Below are positions 1 to 8,332 of a stretch of 56,948 nt of DNA, piece by piece. The translations under genes and the position numbers were made by a program. The first letter of the stretch is position 1, and each line of letters opens with the position of its first letter. Below the pieces are notes generated by a model. It was not told the DNA's origin. It made no database searches and saw only the letters and a list, made by a program, of their open reading frames with translations. The stretch covers positions 1-56,948 of the forward strand of contig JAMOSB010000018.1 in assembly GCA_027068485.1 (NCBI GenBank). Direction: 5' to 3'. The DNA comes from Sulfurovum sp. Lineage in GTDB: Bacteria > Campylobacterota > Campylobacteria > Campylobacterales > Sulfurovaceae.

Positions 1-239
1 CTTATTTGGTCACATAAAACATCACTTGTTTTTTCTAAATTATCTCGTTTTGTAATTCTATATCTTAAAGGATAAGCATCATCTATCAAAACGGTTGATA
101 GTGGTAAAATGATAGTAGTAGGGTGTTCACACTCATTTAAAATATTTGTTTGATAGATTAAAATAGGTCTTATTTTAGCAACTTCATTTCCTTTTTTAGG
201 ATTAAGTTTAGCTAAATATATTTCACCTTTTTGAAACAT
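1..239 (-). CDS. MazF/PemK-like toxin, 3' part cut by window edge
   Basis: The frame starts at the ATG complementary to 237-239 and runs out of the window, so only about the first 79 residues are visible. They begin MFQKGEIYLAKLNP and contain GNEVAKIRPILI and TIILPLST. This is the usual N-terminal layout of PemK/MazF endoribonuclease toxins: a G-(E/D)-I/V-Y start, a K-x-RP segment, then a beta strand of the SH3-like barrel. Such toxins cut mRNA. The start overlaps the stop of the antitoxin gene by one base (TAATG), which suggests translational coupling. Codon use is AT-rich, unlike most of the window. The family call is fairly firm; activity cannot be judged without the rest. Confidence 0.8.
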   Translation of the reverse strand, partial: MFQKGEIYLAKLNPKKGNEVAKIRPILIYQTNILNECEHPTTIILPLSTVLIDDAYPLRYRITKRDNLEKTSDVLCDQI

Positions 240-472
240 TATAGACTATCATTTAGAGTTGTATCAAACTCTTGAGAGATTTTAAGACTCTCTTCTCTTA
301 CTTTGAAAGAAGCATTTTTAATTTGCTCTTTAAGTCTCTCTTTTTCTAAGGCATCTTTATAATAAACAACTGCTTTTCTGATGAGGTCACTTTTAGTTGT
401 ACCTAAACTCTTAACCATCTCTTCAAGTGTATTGTAAAAAGTATCATCAGATTTTAAAGTAATCGTGTGCAT
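239..472 (-). CDS. Ribbon-helix-helix-like antitoxin
   Basis: A 77-residue protein directly upstream of the toxin. The N-terminus (MHTITLKSDD) looks like the beta strand of a CopG/MetJ/Arc-type DNA-binding fold, followed by a helix-turn-helix-like stretch containing GTTKSDLIRKAV. The C-terminal half is charged and helical (KERLKEQIKNASFKVREESLK) and would suit toxin binding. By analogy with MazEF/PemIK it should neutralise the toxin and repress the pair. The start has a purine-rich AAAGGA-type site upstream and a TATAAT box further up. The role is inferred from order and fold pattern; the exact antitoxin family is not certain. Confidence 0.75.
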   Translation of the reverse strand: MHTITLKSDDTFYNTLEEMVKSLGTTKSDLIRKAVVYYKDALEKERLKEQIKNASFKVREESLKISQEFDTTLNDSL

Positions 473-489
473 GTTTTGTCCTTTTTTTA

Positions 490-495
490 ATTATA
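490..495 (-). promoter_or_regulatory. -10 box of the toxin-antitoxin operon
   Basis: On the minus strand this is a perfect TATAAT, 18 bases before the antitoxin start codon, with an AAAGGA ribosome site in between. No convincing -35 box is visible. Confidence 0.55.
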
Positions 496-634
496 GAACA
501 ATTTTTCTTAAAGTAATATCTTTGTAATACTGTGATGCTAACGGTTAAAGATAGCCAATAAATGATAGTGTCAAATAAGGTTCGCAATTTTCATTTACGA
601 TACCCTTTCAATAAGAAAGAAATGGAGAGTAAAA

Positions 635-745
635 ATGAGAATAAGTGAACGAGAGTTGTTTCAGCATGTCATGATGGGTTTTATGATGGAAACAGATCCT
701 ATGCTGGCAATGCGTATGAGCTTTGTTTGTAGAGAATTGTGTTAA
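635..745 (+). CDS. Possible 36-residue Met-rich peptide
   Basis: An open frame of 36 codons starting MRISERELFQHVMMGFM and ending FVCRELC. A GGAG ribosome-site-like run lies just upstream. Eight of the 36 residues are Met. It sits between the toxin-antitoxin pair and rsmE in the AT-rich stretch. I recognise no family. It may be a small protein, or the remaining N-terminus of a larger gene lost by deletion. Confidence that it is expressed is low. Confidence 0.3.
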   Translation: MRISERELFQHVMMGFMMETDPMLAMRMSFVCRELC

Positions 746-776
746 TATTTTACTTTTAAAATAGAGGATAATCCCA

Positions 777-818
777 ATGAAACCCTTACGCTACAATCAC
801 CTATTGGAGGTCTATTAG
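777..818 (+). other. Possible 13-codon leader frame before rsmE
   Basis: ATG at 777 opens a frame MKPLRYNHLLEVY that ends with TAG at 816-818, four bases before the TTG start of rsmE. The GGAGG at 806-810 that would serve rsmE lies inside this frame. A ribosome finishing here would be placed to restart at the TTG, so translational coupling is possible. This is inference from spacing only. Confidence 0.25.
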
Positions 819-821
819 ATT

Positions 822-1562
822 TTGAACTGTATTCTATTACCCAAAAATGCCCAAAGTATTCGCAATGAACAGCAGGTTAGGCATATCAAAGAGGTACTCA
901 AAGCCAAAGTCGGCGATAGTTTGACTATTGGGGAGATGGGTGGTGATATCGGTCGGGCTACTATTGCTCAGATTAGTAGTGATGAAGTAGTGCTGAGTGA
1001 TATGGTACTTGATAAAAAACCACCTGCCAAACTTGACTTGACGGTTGTTCTTGCTCTGCCCCGTCCAAAAGTACTGCGTAGATTGATTATGGATATGACC
1101 TCGCTGGGTGTAAAGAGGCTTGTCGTTGTCAATAGTTACCGCACCCAAAAAAGTTACTGGCAAAGCCCCTTACTAGAGCGTATCGATGAGTTTGTTTTTG
1201 AAGGGTTACAGCAAGCCATCGATAGTGTGCCACTAGAGGTTGAGTTTCACAAACGCTTTAAGCCCTTTGTAGAAGATGAGTTTTGGGATTTACTAGCGGG
1301 GGATAAAGCACCATCGGATGCGGTGATCGCTCATCCGTATGCTTCTCAGAGTTGGAGAGCCTATCTAGAGGGGCTAAAGGCTCAGAAGAGTCCTAAAAAC
1401 AGTATGCCAAAGGTACTATGTATCGGAGCAGAGGGGGGGTGGATAGAGTATGAAGTGGATCTACTTTGCCAGCATGGTTGTACCTCCGTTAGCTTGGGAG
1501 CAAGGATCCTACGAACAGAGACGGTGGTAAGTGTCTTATTGGGGCAATGGTTGGAGGGGTAA
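822..1562 (+). CDS. rsmE: 16S rRNA (uracil-1498-N3)-methyltransferase RsmE
   Basis: RsmE is a SPOUT-fold enzyme that methylates U1498 of 16S rRNA with S-adenosylmethionine. The 246-residue protein has the family's N-terminal PUA-like part (HIKEVLKAKVGD) and the C-terminal knot with IGAEGGW near residues 201-207 and LGARILRTETVVSVLLG near 226-242, which match the family GPEGG and LGxRILRTETA signatures. Length fits the family. The start is TTG with GGAGG 11 bases upstream; no ATG fits the conserved N-terminus. The following gene begins 20 bases after its stop. Confidence 0.93.
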   Translation: MNCILLPKNAQSIRNEQQVRHIKEVLKAKVGDSLTIGEMGGDIGRATIAQISSDEVVLSDMVLDKKPPAKLDLTVVLALPRPKVLRRLIMDMTSLGVKRLVVVNSYRTQKSYWQSPLLERIDEFVFEGLQQAIDSVPLEVEFHKRFKPFVEDEFWDLLAGDKAPSDAVIAHPYASQSWRAYLEGLKAQKSPKNSMPKVLCIGAEGGWIEYEVDLLCQHGCTSVSLGARILRTETVVSVLLGQWLEG

Positions 1563-1582
1563 GTGTCTATTACAATGAGAAG

Positions 1583-2032
1583 ATGAGTGACTCTTTTGAG
1601 TTTAAAACTAAAGCGTTAACAGAGAGGATAAGCCAGATGAAAATTTTTGCTCTACAGTCACTTGTTGGTGGTTTTTTAGATGAAGATCTCAATCATTTCA
1701 ATAAAGTTTTTGATGATTGGTGTGTGCAGTTTGAGAGTATGGAGGATGCACAGCTGATACTCGATAGCCTTGATATGGAGGATCAGATTAAGATTGTTGA
1801 GATCACACCGCTCAGTTATCCCAAGTACTTCTTCCCAAAGCTACAAGGTATCATACATACCACACGAGAGTATGATGGTAAAATCATCTGTATCGTTGAG
1901 CCACAAATGGGTATGAGCTTCCGTATCGCCATCTGTGATATACAGAGACAAACGGTACGAGTGCTTGCGAGTCGCTACAAGAGTGCCCAAAGTGTCGAAG
2001 GGGCATTTGCTAATCTCTCGTTTGACCTATAG
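1583..2032 (+). CDS. Hypothetical protein downstream of rsmE
   Basis: A protein of 149 residues starting MSDSFEFKTKALTERIS, chosen because this ATG has a GAGAAG purine run just upstream; the frame is open back to 1547 but those codons overlap rsmE. It is acidic and soluble, with no membrane segment or signal peptide. The N-terminal half looks helical and the C-terminal half has alternating strands (GKIICIVEPQMGMSFRIAICD). I do not recognise a family. Placement 20 bases after rsmE suggests co-transcription. Confidence 0.7.
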   Translation: MSDSFEFKTKALTERISQMKIFALQSLVGGFLDEDLNHFNKVFDDWCVQFESMEDAQLILDSLDMEDQIKIVEITPLSYPKYFFPKLQGIIHTTREYDGKIICIVEPQMGMSFRIAICDIQRQTVRVLASRYKSAQSVEGAFANLSFDL

Positions 2033-2037
2033 TCACC

Positions 2038-3042
2038 TCACTCAAAAGAGAGTTCACACACCACCTGTGCGTGGTCACTGGTGAGGAGTGAGCCATCTTT
2101 GTTGGGGTGGAGGTGTGCATCGAGTACACTGTAGTCGCTCACCTGTGCGATAGCCTGCTCCTCTGATGGGAGGAAGTCTCTGGAGAGGAAGATATAGTCA
2201 AGGATATTCCCCCTCCCCAAAAAGTAGCTGGTGGGTTTGCGTTGGGGTGGCTTGGCTTCGGGATGGGGGTTGTAGACCTCCTTGGGGGTGTGTTGGGTAT
2301 AGGCATCGTAGAGGAGGGACTCCTCTTCTCGTTTGGGGTCATGGTAGCGGTAGTTTGTGAGGGCTTCGATGGTTAGAGAGTGGGCTTTGTCATTGAGGTC
2401 ACAGAGGAGTAGGGTAGGTCTGTTTTTGGATTTTCGCATATCAAAGAAGAGAGAAGAGGCTTCACAGAGTCGCTGTTGGAGAGCTACAGAGTGTTTGTCT
2501 TGGAGGGTAGGAAGTACCAACGCTTGTTTCTTCTCTAGGGTATCGGTCGCGTTGAAGCTATACTCAAAAGCATTAGTCCGATTGGATTTGAGGTGGCAGA
2601 CATAGACAAGAAGCTCCTGATCATTAGGTAGGCTAATGGTCGCCTTGATAGGGAGCCGTGAAAAACGAAACCGCCCTTGAAAGTGATGCTCTTTGAGACT
2701 GGGTGGGTGGACGCGTACCTTTTGGGTCTTGGTGATGGGGTACTTCGATGCGATGGCGACGGTGGTGGTGACATACTTTTTGGGATTATTTTGACTAAGC
2801 TTAGCGGTATCGGCAGTCTCGAAGTACTCAAAGCCCATCTCCTTGACGAGGGTGGCTAATGCCTCCTGAGAGAAGACCTCTTGAAACCCGATGATATCAC
2901 ACGCCATAGCCTGAATCTGCTTCTTGATCCATGCTGTTTTGAGAGACCACGCTTTGGGCGTGAACTTCTCTTTTTTGGTATACCACGCATAGGGAGGCTC
3001 CGCAAACTGAAAAAGGTTAAATGTACCGACTCGAATCTTCAT
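2038..3042 (-). CDS. Endonuclease/exonuclease/phosphatase-family protein
   Basis: A 334-residue protein with the landmarks of the DNase I-like fold: VGTFNLFQF at the N-terminus (catalytic Asn), IGFQEVF near residue 51 (metal-binding Glu), HLKSNR near 150, LLLCDLNDK near 211 (Asp and Asn of the active site), LDYIFLS near 280 and SDHAQVV near the end (catalytic Asp-His). The family cleaves phosphodiesters in nucleic acids, lipids or small molecules; the substrate here cannot be read from sequence. There is no signal peptide, so it probably acts in the cytoplasm. It converges with the gene ending at 2032, five bases away. Confidence 0.85.
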   Translation of the reverse strand: MKIRVGTFNLFQFAEPPYAWYTKKEKFTPKAWSLKTAWIKKQIQAMACDIIGFQEVFSQEALATLVKEMGFEYFETADTAKLSQNNPKKYVTTTVAIASKYPITKTQKVRVHPPSLKEHHFQGRFRFSRLPIKATISLPNDQELLVYVCHLKSNRTNAFEYSFNATDTLEKKQALVLPTLQDKHSVALQQRLCEASSLFFDMRKSKNRPTLLLCDLNDKAHSLTIEALTNYRYHDPKREEESLLYDAYTQHTPKEVYNPHPEAKPPQRKPTSYFLGRGNILDYIFLSRDFLPSEEQAIAQVSDYSVLDAHLHPNKDGSLLTSDHAQVVCELSFE

Positions 3043-3108
3043 AAGAAGAGTATAGCTAAATATAGGTAATGAAAACAGGATAGTGTGTGATATACTCCTC
3101 TTAACCTT

Positions 3109-3813
3109 TTATGGTTTTAAAGAGAGTATCCACTCCACCACGCCCTCTATCTCCTGATCGCTGAGCTGTTTGAAGGGGGGCATGGGGAGGGTTTTGCCTT
3201 GCCATTTTCCTCTGCTTCCAGACTTGATACTCTCGATGAGGGTGGCTCTGTCTTGGGGGGTGTAGCGGGAGGCTATCATCTTGAAGGAGGGGGCGACTTT
3301 GTCTTGATTGATATCGTGGCAGTTTTCACATCGCTGTTGCTCTAGGACACGCTCATAGACGGTGAGGCTTGCGAGGCGTTGACGCTCTTTGAGGATCTTG
3401 AGTAGTTTGTGGTTATCAAAGGTCTGATACATCATATGGGCGATCGCTTCAAGCTCATCGGGGGTGACATTGCCTTTTTGGGAGGGCATCACACCGTAGC
3501 TATCAAGGCTAGCTTTGTCACAGTAGGACTTCTCACGGCTAGGCTCCATGACATAGTCTGTGATAAACGCCACCACCTTACTCTCATGGTCACTAGGCGT
3601 AGTGGATTTGATAAAGTCTTTGAGGTGGAAGGTGACTGCCATCATACTTGGGGCAATCTCATCTTCATAGCTCTTGGGAGGCATATCGAGATTGTGGCAC
3701 TTTGCACACTTCTGCTCTAGGAGCATCGCCCCATCGAGCTTCTCTTTGGGACTCCCCTCCATACAACCGACCAATACCCCCACACACAGAAGACTCCAAA
3801 GATACCGCACCAT
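3109..3813 (-). CDS. Dihaem c-type cytochrome lipoprotein
   Basis: A 234-residue protein with an N-terminal hydrophobic stretch ending in a lipobox-like LVGC at residues 14-17, so it should be lipid-anchored on the periplasmic side. Two haem-binding motifs are present: CAKCH near residue 36 and CENCH near residue 162. Methionine-containing loops follow (MPPFKQL near the C-terminus), suitable as a sixth ligand. The layout is two cytochrome c domains joined by a helical linker. Its partner is not obvious; the neighbours are not respiratory enzymes. It has an AAGGAG ribosome site. Confidence 0.85.
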   Translation of the reverse strand: MVRYLWSLLCVGVLVGCMEGSPKEKLDGAMLLEQKCAKCHNLDMPPKSYEDEIAPSMMAVTFHLKDFIKSTTPSDHESKVVAFITDYVMEPSREKSYCDKASLDSYGVMPSQKGNVTPDELEAIAHMMYQTFDNHKLLKILKERQRLASLTVYERVLEQQRCENCHDINQDKVAPSFKMIASRYTPQDRATLIESIKSGSRGKWQGKTLPMPPFKQLSDQEIEGVVEWILSLKP

Positions 3814-3824
3814 AGACTCCTTAC

Positions 3825-3841
3825 AATAACCTCAAGTTATT
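3825..3841. repeat. Inverted repeat in cytochrome leader
   Basis: AATAAC-CTCAA-GTTATT, a 6-bp palindrome with a 5-base spacer, lies between the ribosome site of the cytochrome gene and a TATATT sequence further upstream on the minus strand. It could be an operator or a small leader hairpin. The rest of 3814-3976 shows nothing else I can support. Confidence 0.3.
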
Positions 3842-3976
3842 ACTATTATTTGTGGGAATATAGTCTATTTCTCCTTTAGGTTAGCCTAGTGTGTGTTAGA
3901 TTCTCCCCACACCAAGCAACCCCTCATTAGCAATAAGATAAAATAATCACTCAAACTCTATAGATAAAGCACCCTT

Positions 3977-5857
3977 ATGACAGATACCTTTACCTCCACC
4001 TTAGATACCCTCTCCAAGTACGCAGGCAGACTCGCTGCACTGCTGGTCTTTGTACTTTCGCTTCTTGTTGCGTATGATGCGATGATGCGTTACCTCTTCT
4101 CTGCGGGGTCTATTGCACTCCAAGAGATCGAGTGGCACCTCTTTGATATGGTCTTTTTGTTGGGACTCTCCTACGCCCTCAAGCACCAAAAGCATGTACG
4201 GGTCGATATCTTCTATGACCGCTACAGTAGACAAAACCAAGCGATCGTGCAGATCCTCTCGATGGGGCTTTTGCTGATACCCTTTGGGGTGGTGCTGATG
4301 GGGGATACTTGGGATATGACCTATCAGAGCTTCCTACAGCAGGAGGTCTCTCCCGACCCTGGAGGCTTAGGGGGGCGTTGGGTGATCAAGGGGGTACTCC
4401 TCCTTGCCTTGGGCTTACTTCTGCTCCAAGCGTTGAGTGAGATACTCAAAGCCTACCGCCTTATCACCCATAAGATCGTCTTGTGGCGTTGGCTTCGGGT
4501 GGTGTTGTTGCTGGGGACACTGATCTATATTGGATGGTACAACCGTGTGGAGTTTTGGTTTGATCCTGTGGTGTTGATGTTTGCGTTGACACTGGTGCTG
4601 TTGATGCTTGGGTTTCATGTGGCGTTTGTCTTTGCAGGGGTCTCTTTGCTCTTTGCACTGATCGCCGATGAGGTGGGGCTAGGGGTCTTAGAGATGCTCC
4701 CCTACCGTACCTACGGTATTATGGGTAATGTCACTTTGATGGCAGTTCCGCTCTTTATCTTTATGGGGCTGATACTCGAACGCTCCAAAATGGCAGAGGG
4801 GCTTCTCCTCTCGATGGGTAAGCTCTTTGGGCAGGTGCGGGGTGGATTGGCGATCTCTGTGGTGTTGGTGGGGGCTATCTTGGCAGCGAGTACAGGGATT
4901 GTAGGGGCATCGGTGGTGATGATGAGTTTGATCGCCTTGCCTCTGATGCTCAAGTATAACTACTCTCCCGCACTCGCTTCAGGGGCGATTGTCGCGAGTG
5001 GGACACTTGGGCAGTTGATACCCCCCTCCATCGTCTTGATTATCCTAGGTGATCAGATGCACCTCTCGGTGGGCGATCTCTTCCGTGCGGCGGTGGTGCC
5101 TGGGGTGTTGCTGATCTTGCTCTATATCCTCTATATCCTTATCCTCTCCTATCTCAACCCCACCATCGCTCCTGCCCTAGAGAGAGCTGATGAGCCTTAT
5201 GGAACGATACTCAAAGAGGCGTTGCGTGAGATCACCCCACCCCTCCTACTCATAGGGGTGGTGCTAGGCTCTATCTTTGCAGGGGTCGCCTCCCCTTCAG
5301 AGTCCGCAGCGATTGGAGTGATCGGGGCGATGCTTTTGGCGTATTTCAAGGGAGAGTTCTCCTTTGAGATGGTACGCTATGCGACGCTAGAGAGTGTCAA
5401 GCTCACCGCGATGATCTTTATGATCCTTATCGGTGCGACGGCTTTCTCCTTGGTCTTCAATGAGCTAGGGGGTGGGGATATGGCACTGGAGTTTTTCACT
5501 GGAGAGTTGGGGAGTCGGTGGGACTTTATCTTGATTGCGATGGTGGTGATCTTCCTCTTGGGCTTCTTTATCGACTTTATTGAGATTGCCTTTGTGGTAG
5601 TGCCAATACTCGTACCTATTGTGGCGAGTCTTGGGATAGACCCTATCTGGTTTGCTATCCTCATCGCGATGAATCTCCAAGCCTCCTTCCTCACCCCACC
5701 TTTTGGGTTTGCACTCTTCTACCTCAAAGGCTCTGCGGGGGATAGCATCACCACAGCCGATATCTACCGTGGGGTGGTGCCGTTTATTGGGCTACAGATC
5801 GTGGCACTGCTCATTATCATCGGATTCCCTGAGCTTATCTATCTCTTTGGGCAGTAG
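3977..5857 (+). CDS. Fused TRAP transporter permease (DctQ-DctM)
   Basis: A 626-residue membrane protein. The first about 165 residues form a four-helix DctQ-type small permease; the rest is the large DctM permease with many hydrophobic segments and motifs such as FIFMGLILERS, GASVVMMSLIALP, SGTLGQLIPPS and ASPSESAAIGV. TRAP transporters take up organic acids using ion gradients and a periplasmic binding protein. No DctP or TAXI-type binding protein lies next to it, so the partner must be elsewhere or the permease is an orphan. Single-gene QM fusions are well known. The substrate is unknown. Confidence 0.92.
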   Translation: MTDTFTSTLDTLSKYAGRLAALLVFVLSLLVAYDAMMRYLFSAGSIALQEIEWHLFDMVFLLGLSYALKHQKHVRVDIFYDRYSRQNQAIVQILSMGLLLIPFGVVLMGDTWDMTYQSFLQQEVSPDPGGLGGRWVIKGVLLLALGLLLLQALSEILKAYRLITHKIVLWRWLRVVLLLGTLIYIGWYNRVEFWFDPVVLMFALTLVLLMLGFHVAFVFAGVSLLFALIADEVGLGVLEMLPYRTYGIMGNVTLMAVPLFIFMGLILERSKMAEGLLLSMGKLFGQVRGGLAISVVLVGAILAASTGIVGASVVMMSLIALPLMLKYNYSPALASGAIVASGTLGQLIPPSIVLIILGDQMHLSVGDLFRAAVVPGVLLILLYILYILILSYLNPTIAPALERADEPYGTILKEALREITPPLLLIGVVLGSIFAGVASPSESAAIGVIGAMLLAYFKGEFSFEMVRYATLESVKLTAMIFMILIGATAFSLVFNELGGGDMALEFFTGELGSRWDFILIAMVVIFLLGFFIDFIEIAFVVVPILVPIVASLGIDPIWFAILIAMNLQASFLTPPFGFALFYLKGSAGDSITTADIYRGVVPFIGLQIVALLIIIGFPELIYLFGQ

Positions 5858-5885
5858 GGGGGCTTTGCCCTTCAAAAGAGTCTGC

Positions 5886-5891
5886 TATAAT
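5886..5891 (+). promoter_or_regulatory. -10 box before the small exported protein
   Basis: A perfect TATAAT lies 35 bases before the ATG at 5927, with an AAAGGA ribosome site in between. No -35 box is clear. Confidence 0.5.
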
Positions 5892-5926
5892 AGACCCATC
5901 TAAATACAAAATACAAAGGATACTTT

Positions 5927-6175
5927 ATGACAAAAACCCTACTGCTCTCCACGCTACTAGCGACAGGACTCTGTGCTAATATGTTCAGTGATATGGCACG
6001 CACACAGGTACAACAGGAGGTCGGTAGTACCGCCTCTTCTCTTCTGCCTGAGCAGATCGCTCCCAAAAAGCCCTCTCTCAAAGATACCGCAATCGATGCG
6101 GCAGCCGAAGCGGTGGTAGGGAGTGATCCACTTAAAAAAGCGGTTGCCAAAGAGGTCATCAAAAAAGCCCTCTAA
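5927..6175 (+). CDS. Small exported protein, function unknown
   Basis: An 82-residue protein with a Sec-type signal (MTKTLLLSTLLATGLCA, likely cleaved after the Ala of LCA). The mature part is short and rich in Ala, Lys and Asp, ending AVAKEVIKKAL, probably helical. There are no Cys in the predicted mature part and no haem motif. I recognise no family. It has its own TATAAT box and is not closely coupled to its neighbours. Confidence 0.7.
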   Translation: MTKTLLLSTLLATGLCANMFSDMARTQVQQEVGSTASSLLPEQIAPKKPSLKDTAIDAAAEAVVGSDPLKKAVAKEVIKKAL

Positions 6176-6241
6176 TCCTCCCCCTTTTGCGTAGAGCTAT
6201 CCCCCTCCCCACCATACGAAAGAGATTTAAGTGAGTTTGTA

Positions 6242-6247
6242 TATAAT
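6242..6247 (+). promoter_or_regulatory. -10 box of the glycogen cassette
   Basis: TATAAT 36 bases before the first GH57 gene, with GAAGGAG as ribosome site. No further strong -10 box is seen in the short gaps up to the end of the cassette, so a long transcript over the eight genes is plausible. Confidence 0.5.
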
Positions 6248-6283
6248 AACTCTTAAACCCCTCAGCAAAGAGAAGGAGTCATT

Positions 6284-8332
6284 ATGTCCCATCCCACCAC
6301 CTTGCTATTTGGTATCCATATGCATCAACCCGTTGACAACTTCAAAGAGGTGATAGACCATGCCATAGCAGTCTGCTATGCACCCTTTTTTGAGGTGATG
6401 GAGCAGTATCCTAGCTTTCGTTTCTCGGTGCATTGTAGTGGTTGGTTGATGGAGCAGATCGCCCAGTATTACCCTAGACTCTTTGATACCATAGTCGCCT
6501 TGGCAAAGCGGGGGAGTATCGAGCTGTTTGTTGCGGGGTACTATGAGCCTATCCTTGCGACGATCCCCTCACACGACCGTGTAGCTCAGATCGCACGACT
6601 CAAGCAACAGATCGCCTCAGACTTTGAGCAGACCCCACAAGGACTCTGGCTGACTGAGCGGGTGTGGGAGTCGAGCCTCATCCCTGATCTTGTCGCCTCG
6701 GGAGTTAAGTATACCGTGATCGATGACTACCACTTTAGTGCCAATGGCTTTAAGCCTGAGCAACTCGATGGCTACTATATGACAGAGGAGGGGGGGGATC
6801 GCTTGGGACTCTTCCCTATCAGTCAGACGCTCCGCTATGCGTTGCCCTTTTCGCCTGTGGTGCGTGCGTTGGAGGCGATCAAGTCCTATGGTACCCACGA
6901 GGGAGGGTGTGCCATTATCTTCGACGATGCGGAGAAGTTTGGGATGTGGCCTAATACCTTTGAGTGGGTCTATGAACAGGGGTGGTTGCGGGAGTTTGTC
7001 GAGGCAGTGATAGCCGATGAGCAGATCGAGACGATGCACTATCGTGACTACTTTGCCTCAGCAATGCCACGGGGTATCGCCTATCTGCCAAACCTCTCCT
7101 ATGAGGAGATGGGGGAGTGGAGTCTGTGTGTTGAGGATGCCCAGAGCTTTAAGAGACTACGCACAGAGATGGAGTCGGCAGGTGTTGGGGTGGAGGGGAT
7201 GCGATTTCTCAAAGGAGCGACTTGGAAAAACTTCTTTGTGAAGTACCCCGAGAGCAATCGTCTCCACAAGCGTATGTTAGAGCTATCCAAGGTACGCAGT
7301 GAGATAGGCTCTGAGGCGTTTGACCAACACCTCTATAGGCTCCAGACCAATGATGCGTTGTGGCATGGGGTTTTTGGAGGACTCTACCTGCCAAACCTAC
7401 GAGACAATGCCTACCGTTTTTTGATTGAGGCGGAGGTGGTACGCTATGGCGGAGAGGCGTTGGTTGTGGAGGATGACAACGAGATGGATGGTCACCCCAA
7501 GATCAAAGTGCTGAGCTCAGAGCTTCTGTTTCGTTTTGATGGGGCGTGTGGTGGACAGCTTGTGGAGTTTGACCATTTGTCGTGTGGGTTCAACTGGCAA
7601 AATACCCTTACCCGACGTAAAGAACTCTACCACCAAGCCCTCACCACCCCCCAAGAGCCAACAGAAGAGAACGCACCCTCAGAGGGTGAGGGGATCGATA
7701 CGATTCACACCTCTGTGGTAGCACTCGAAGAGGGGATGCGAGAGGCACTCTACTACGACTGGTACCTCAAAAACTCCTTTATCGACCATATTACCGATGA
7801 AGAGATAGATGTTGGGTCGTTGTATCGTTGTGATTTTTCCGAGTATGGGGACTTTGCCAATCAACCCTTTAGATGTACTACCACAGCAGAGGAGATTGTG
7901 TTTGAGCGGGAGGGGGGGATCTACCACTCAGGTACCCACCCCACCACCCTGCACAAATCCTACCAACCCCATCAGCGTGGGTTTGAGTTTGTCATTGGGT
8001 TGGAGACAACAGCCCCACAGAGGCTTCACTATGCCTTGGAACTCAACCTACACTTCGCCTCCTATGAGGCGTTGCGGATCAACCAACAGCCCCTAGGACG
8101 AGGAGGGGAGTTAGAGGCGATAGCGCAGGTGGTACTCTACGATGGCTACCTGAAGAGGCAGATCACCTTGACCCTCTCCCAGAAGTTTAGGCTCCTCTTT
8201 ACGCCTATTGAGACACTCTCACAGAGTGAAAAGGGATTTGATCTGACCATCCAAGGGGTGGGATTTGTACTGGTGGTACCGTTTGAAGAGCGGTTACATC
8301 TGATGGGGAGTCTGGAGGTTAGTGATGTCTGA
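6284..8332 (+). CDS. GH57 4-alpha-glucanotransferase/alpha-amylase type enzyme
   Basis: The 682-residue protein matches the GH57 glucanotransferase layout known from Thermococcus litoralis: GIHMHQP at residues 10-16, WLTERVWE with the nucleophile Glu near 125, and FDDAEKFG near 213-220 with the acid Asp. Later parts look like the beta-sandwich domain of that family (about residues 380-680). The enzyme would rearrange or trim alpha-1,4-glucans in the cytoplasm; there is no signal peptide. It is the first gene of the glucan cassette and its end overlaps galT by eight bases. Transferase rather than hydrolase is likely but not proven. Confidence 0.88.
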   Translation: MSHPTTLLFGIHMHQPVDNFKEVIDHAIAVCYAPFFEVMEQYPSFRFSVHCSGWLMEQIAQYYPRLFDTIVALAKRGSIELFVAGYYEPILATIPSHDRVAQIARLKQQIASDFEQTPQGLWLTERVWESSLIPDLVASGVKYTVIDDYHFSANGFKPEQLDGYYMTEEGGDRLGLFPISQTLRYALPFSPVVRALEAIKSYGTHEGGCAIIFDDAEKFGMWPNTFEWVYEQGWLREFVEAVIADEQIETMHYRDYFASAMPRGIAYLPNLSYEEMGEWSLCVEDAQSFKRLRTEMESAGVGVEGMRFLKGATWKNFFVKYPESNRLHKRMLELSKVRSEIGSEAFDQHLYRLQTNDALWHGVFGGLYLPNLRDNAYRFLIEAEVVRYGGEALVVEDDNEMDGHPKIKVLSSELLFRFDGACGGQLVEFDHLSCGFNWQNTLTRRKELYHQALTTPQEPTEENAPSEGEGIDTIHTSVVALEEGMREALYYDWYLKNSFIDHITDEEIDVGSLYRCDFSEYGDFANQPFRCTTTAEEIVFEREGGIYHSGTHPTTLHKSYQPHQRGFEFVIGLETTAPQRLHYALELNLHFASYEALRINQQPLGRGGELEAIAQVVLYDGYLKRQITLTLSQKFRLLFTPIETLSQSEKGFDLTIQGVGFVLVVPFEERLHLMGSLEVSDV

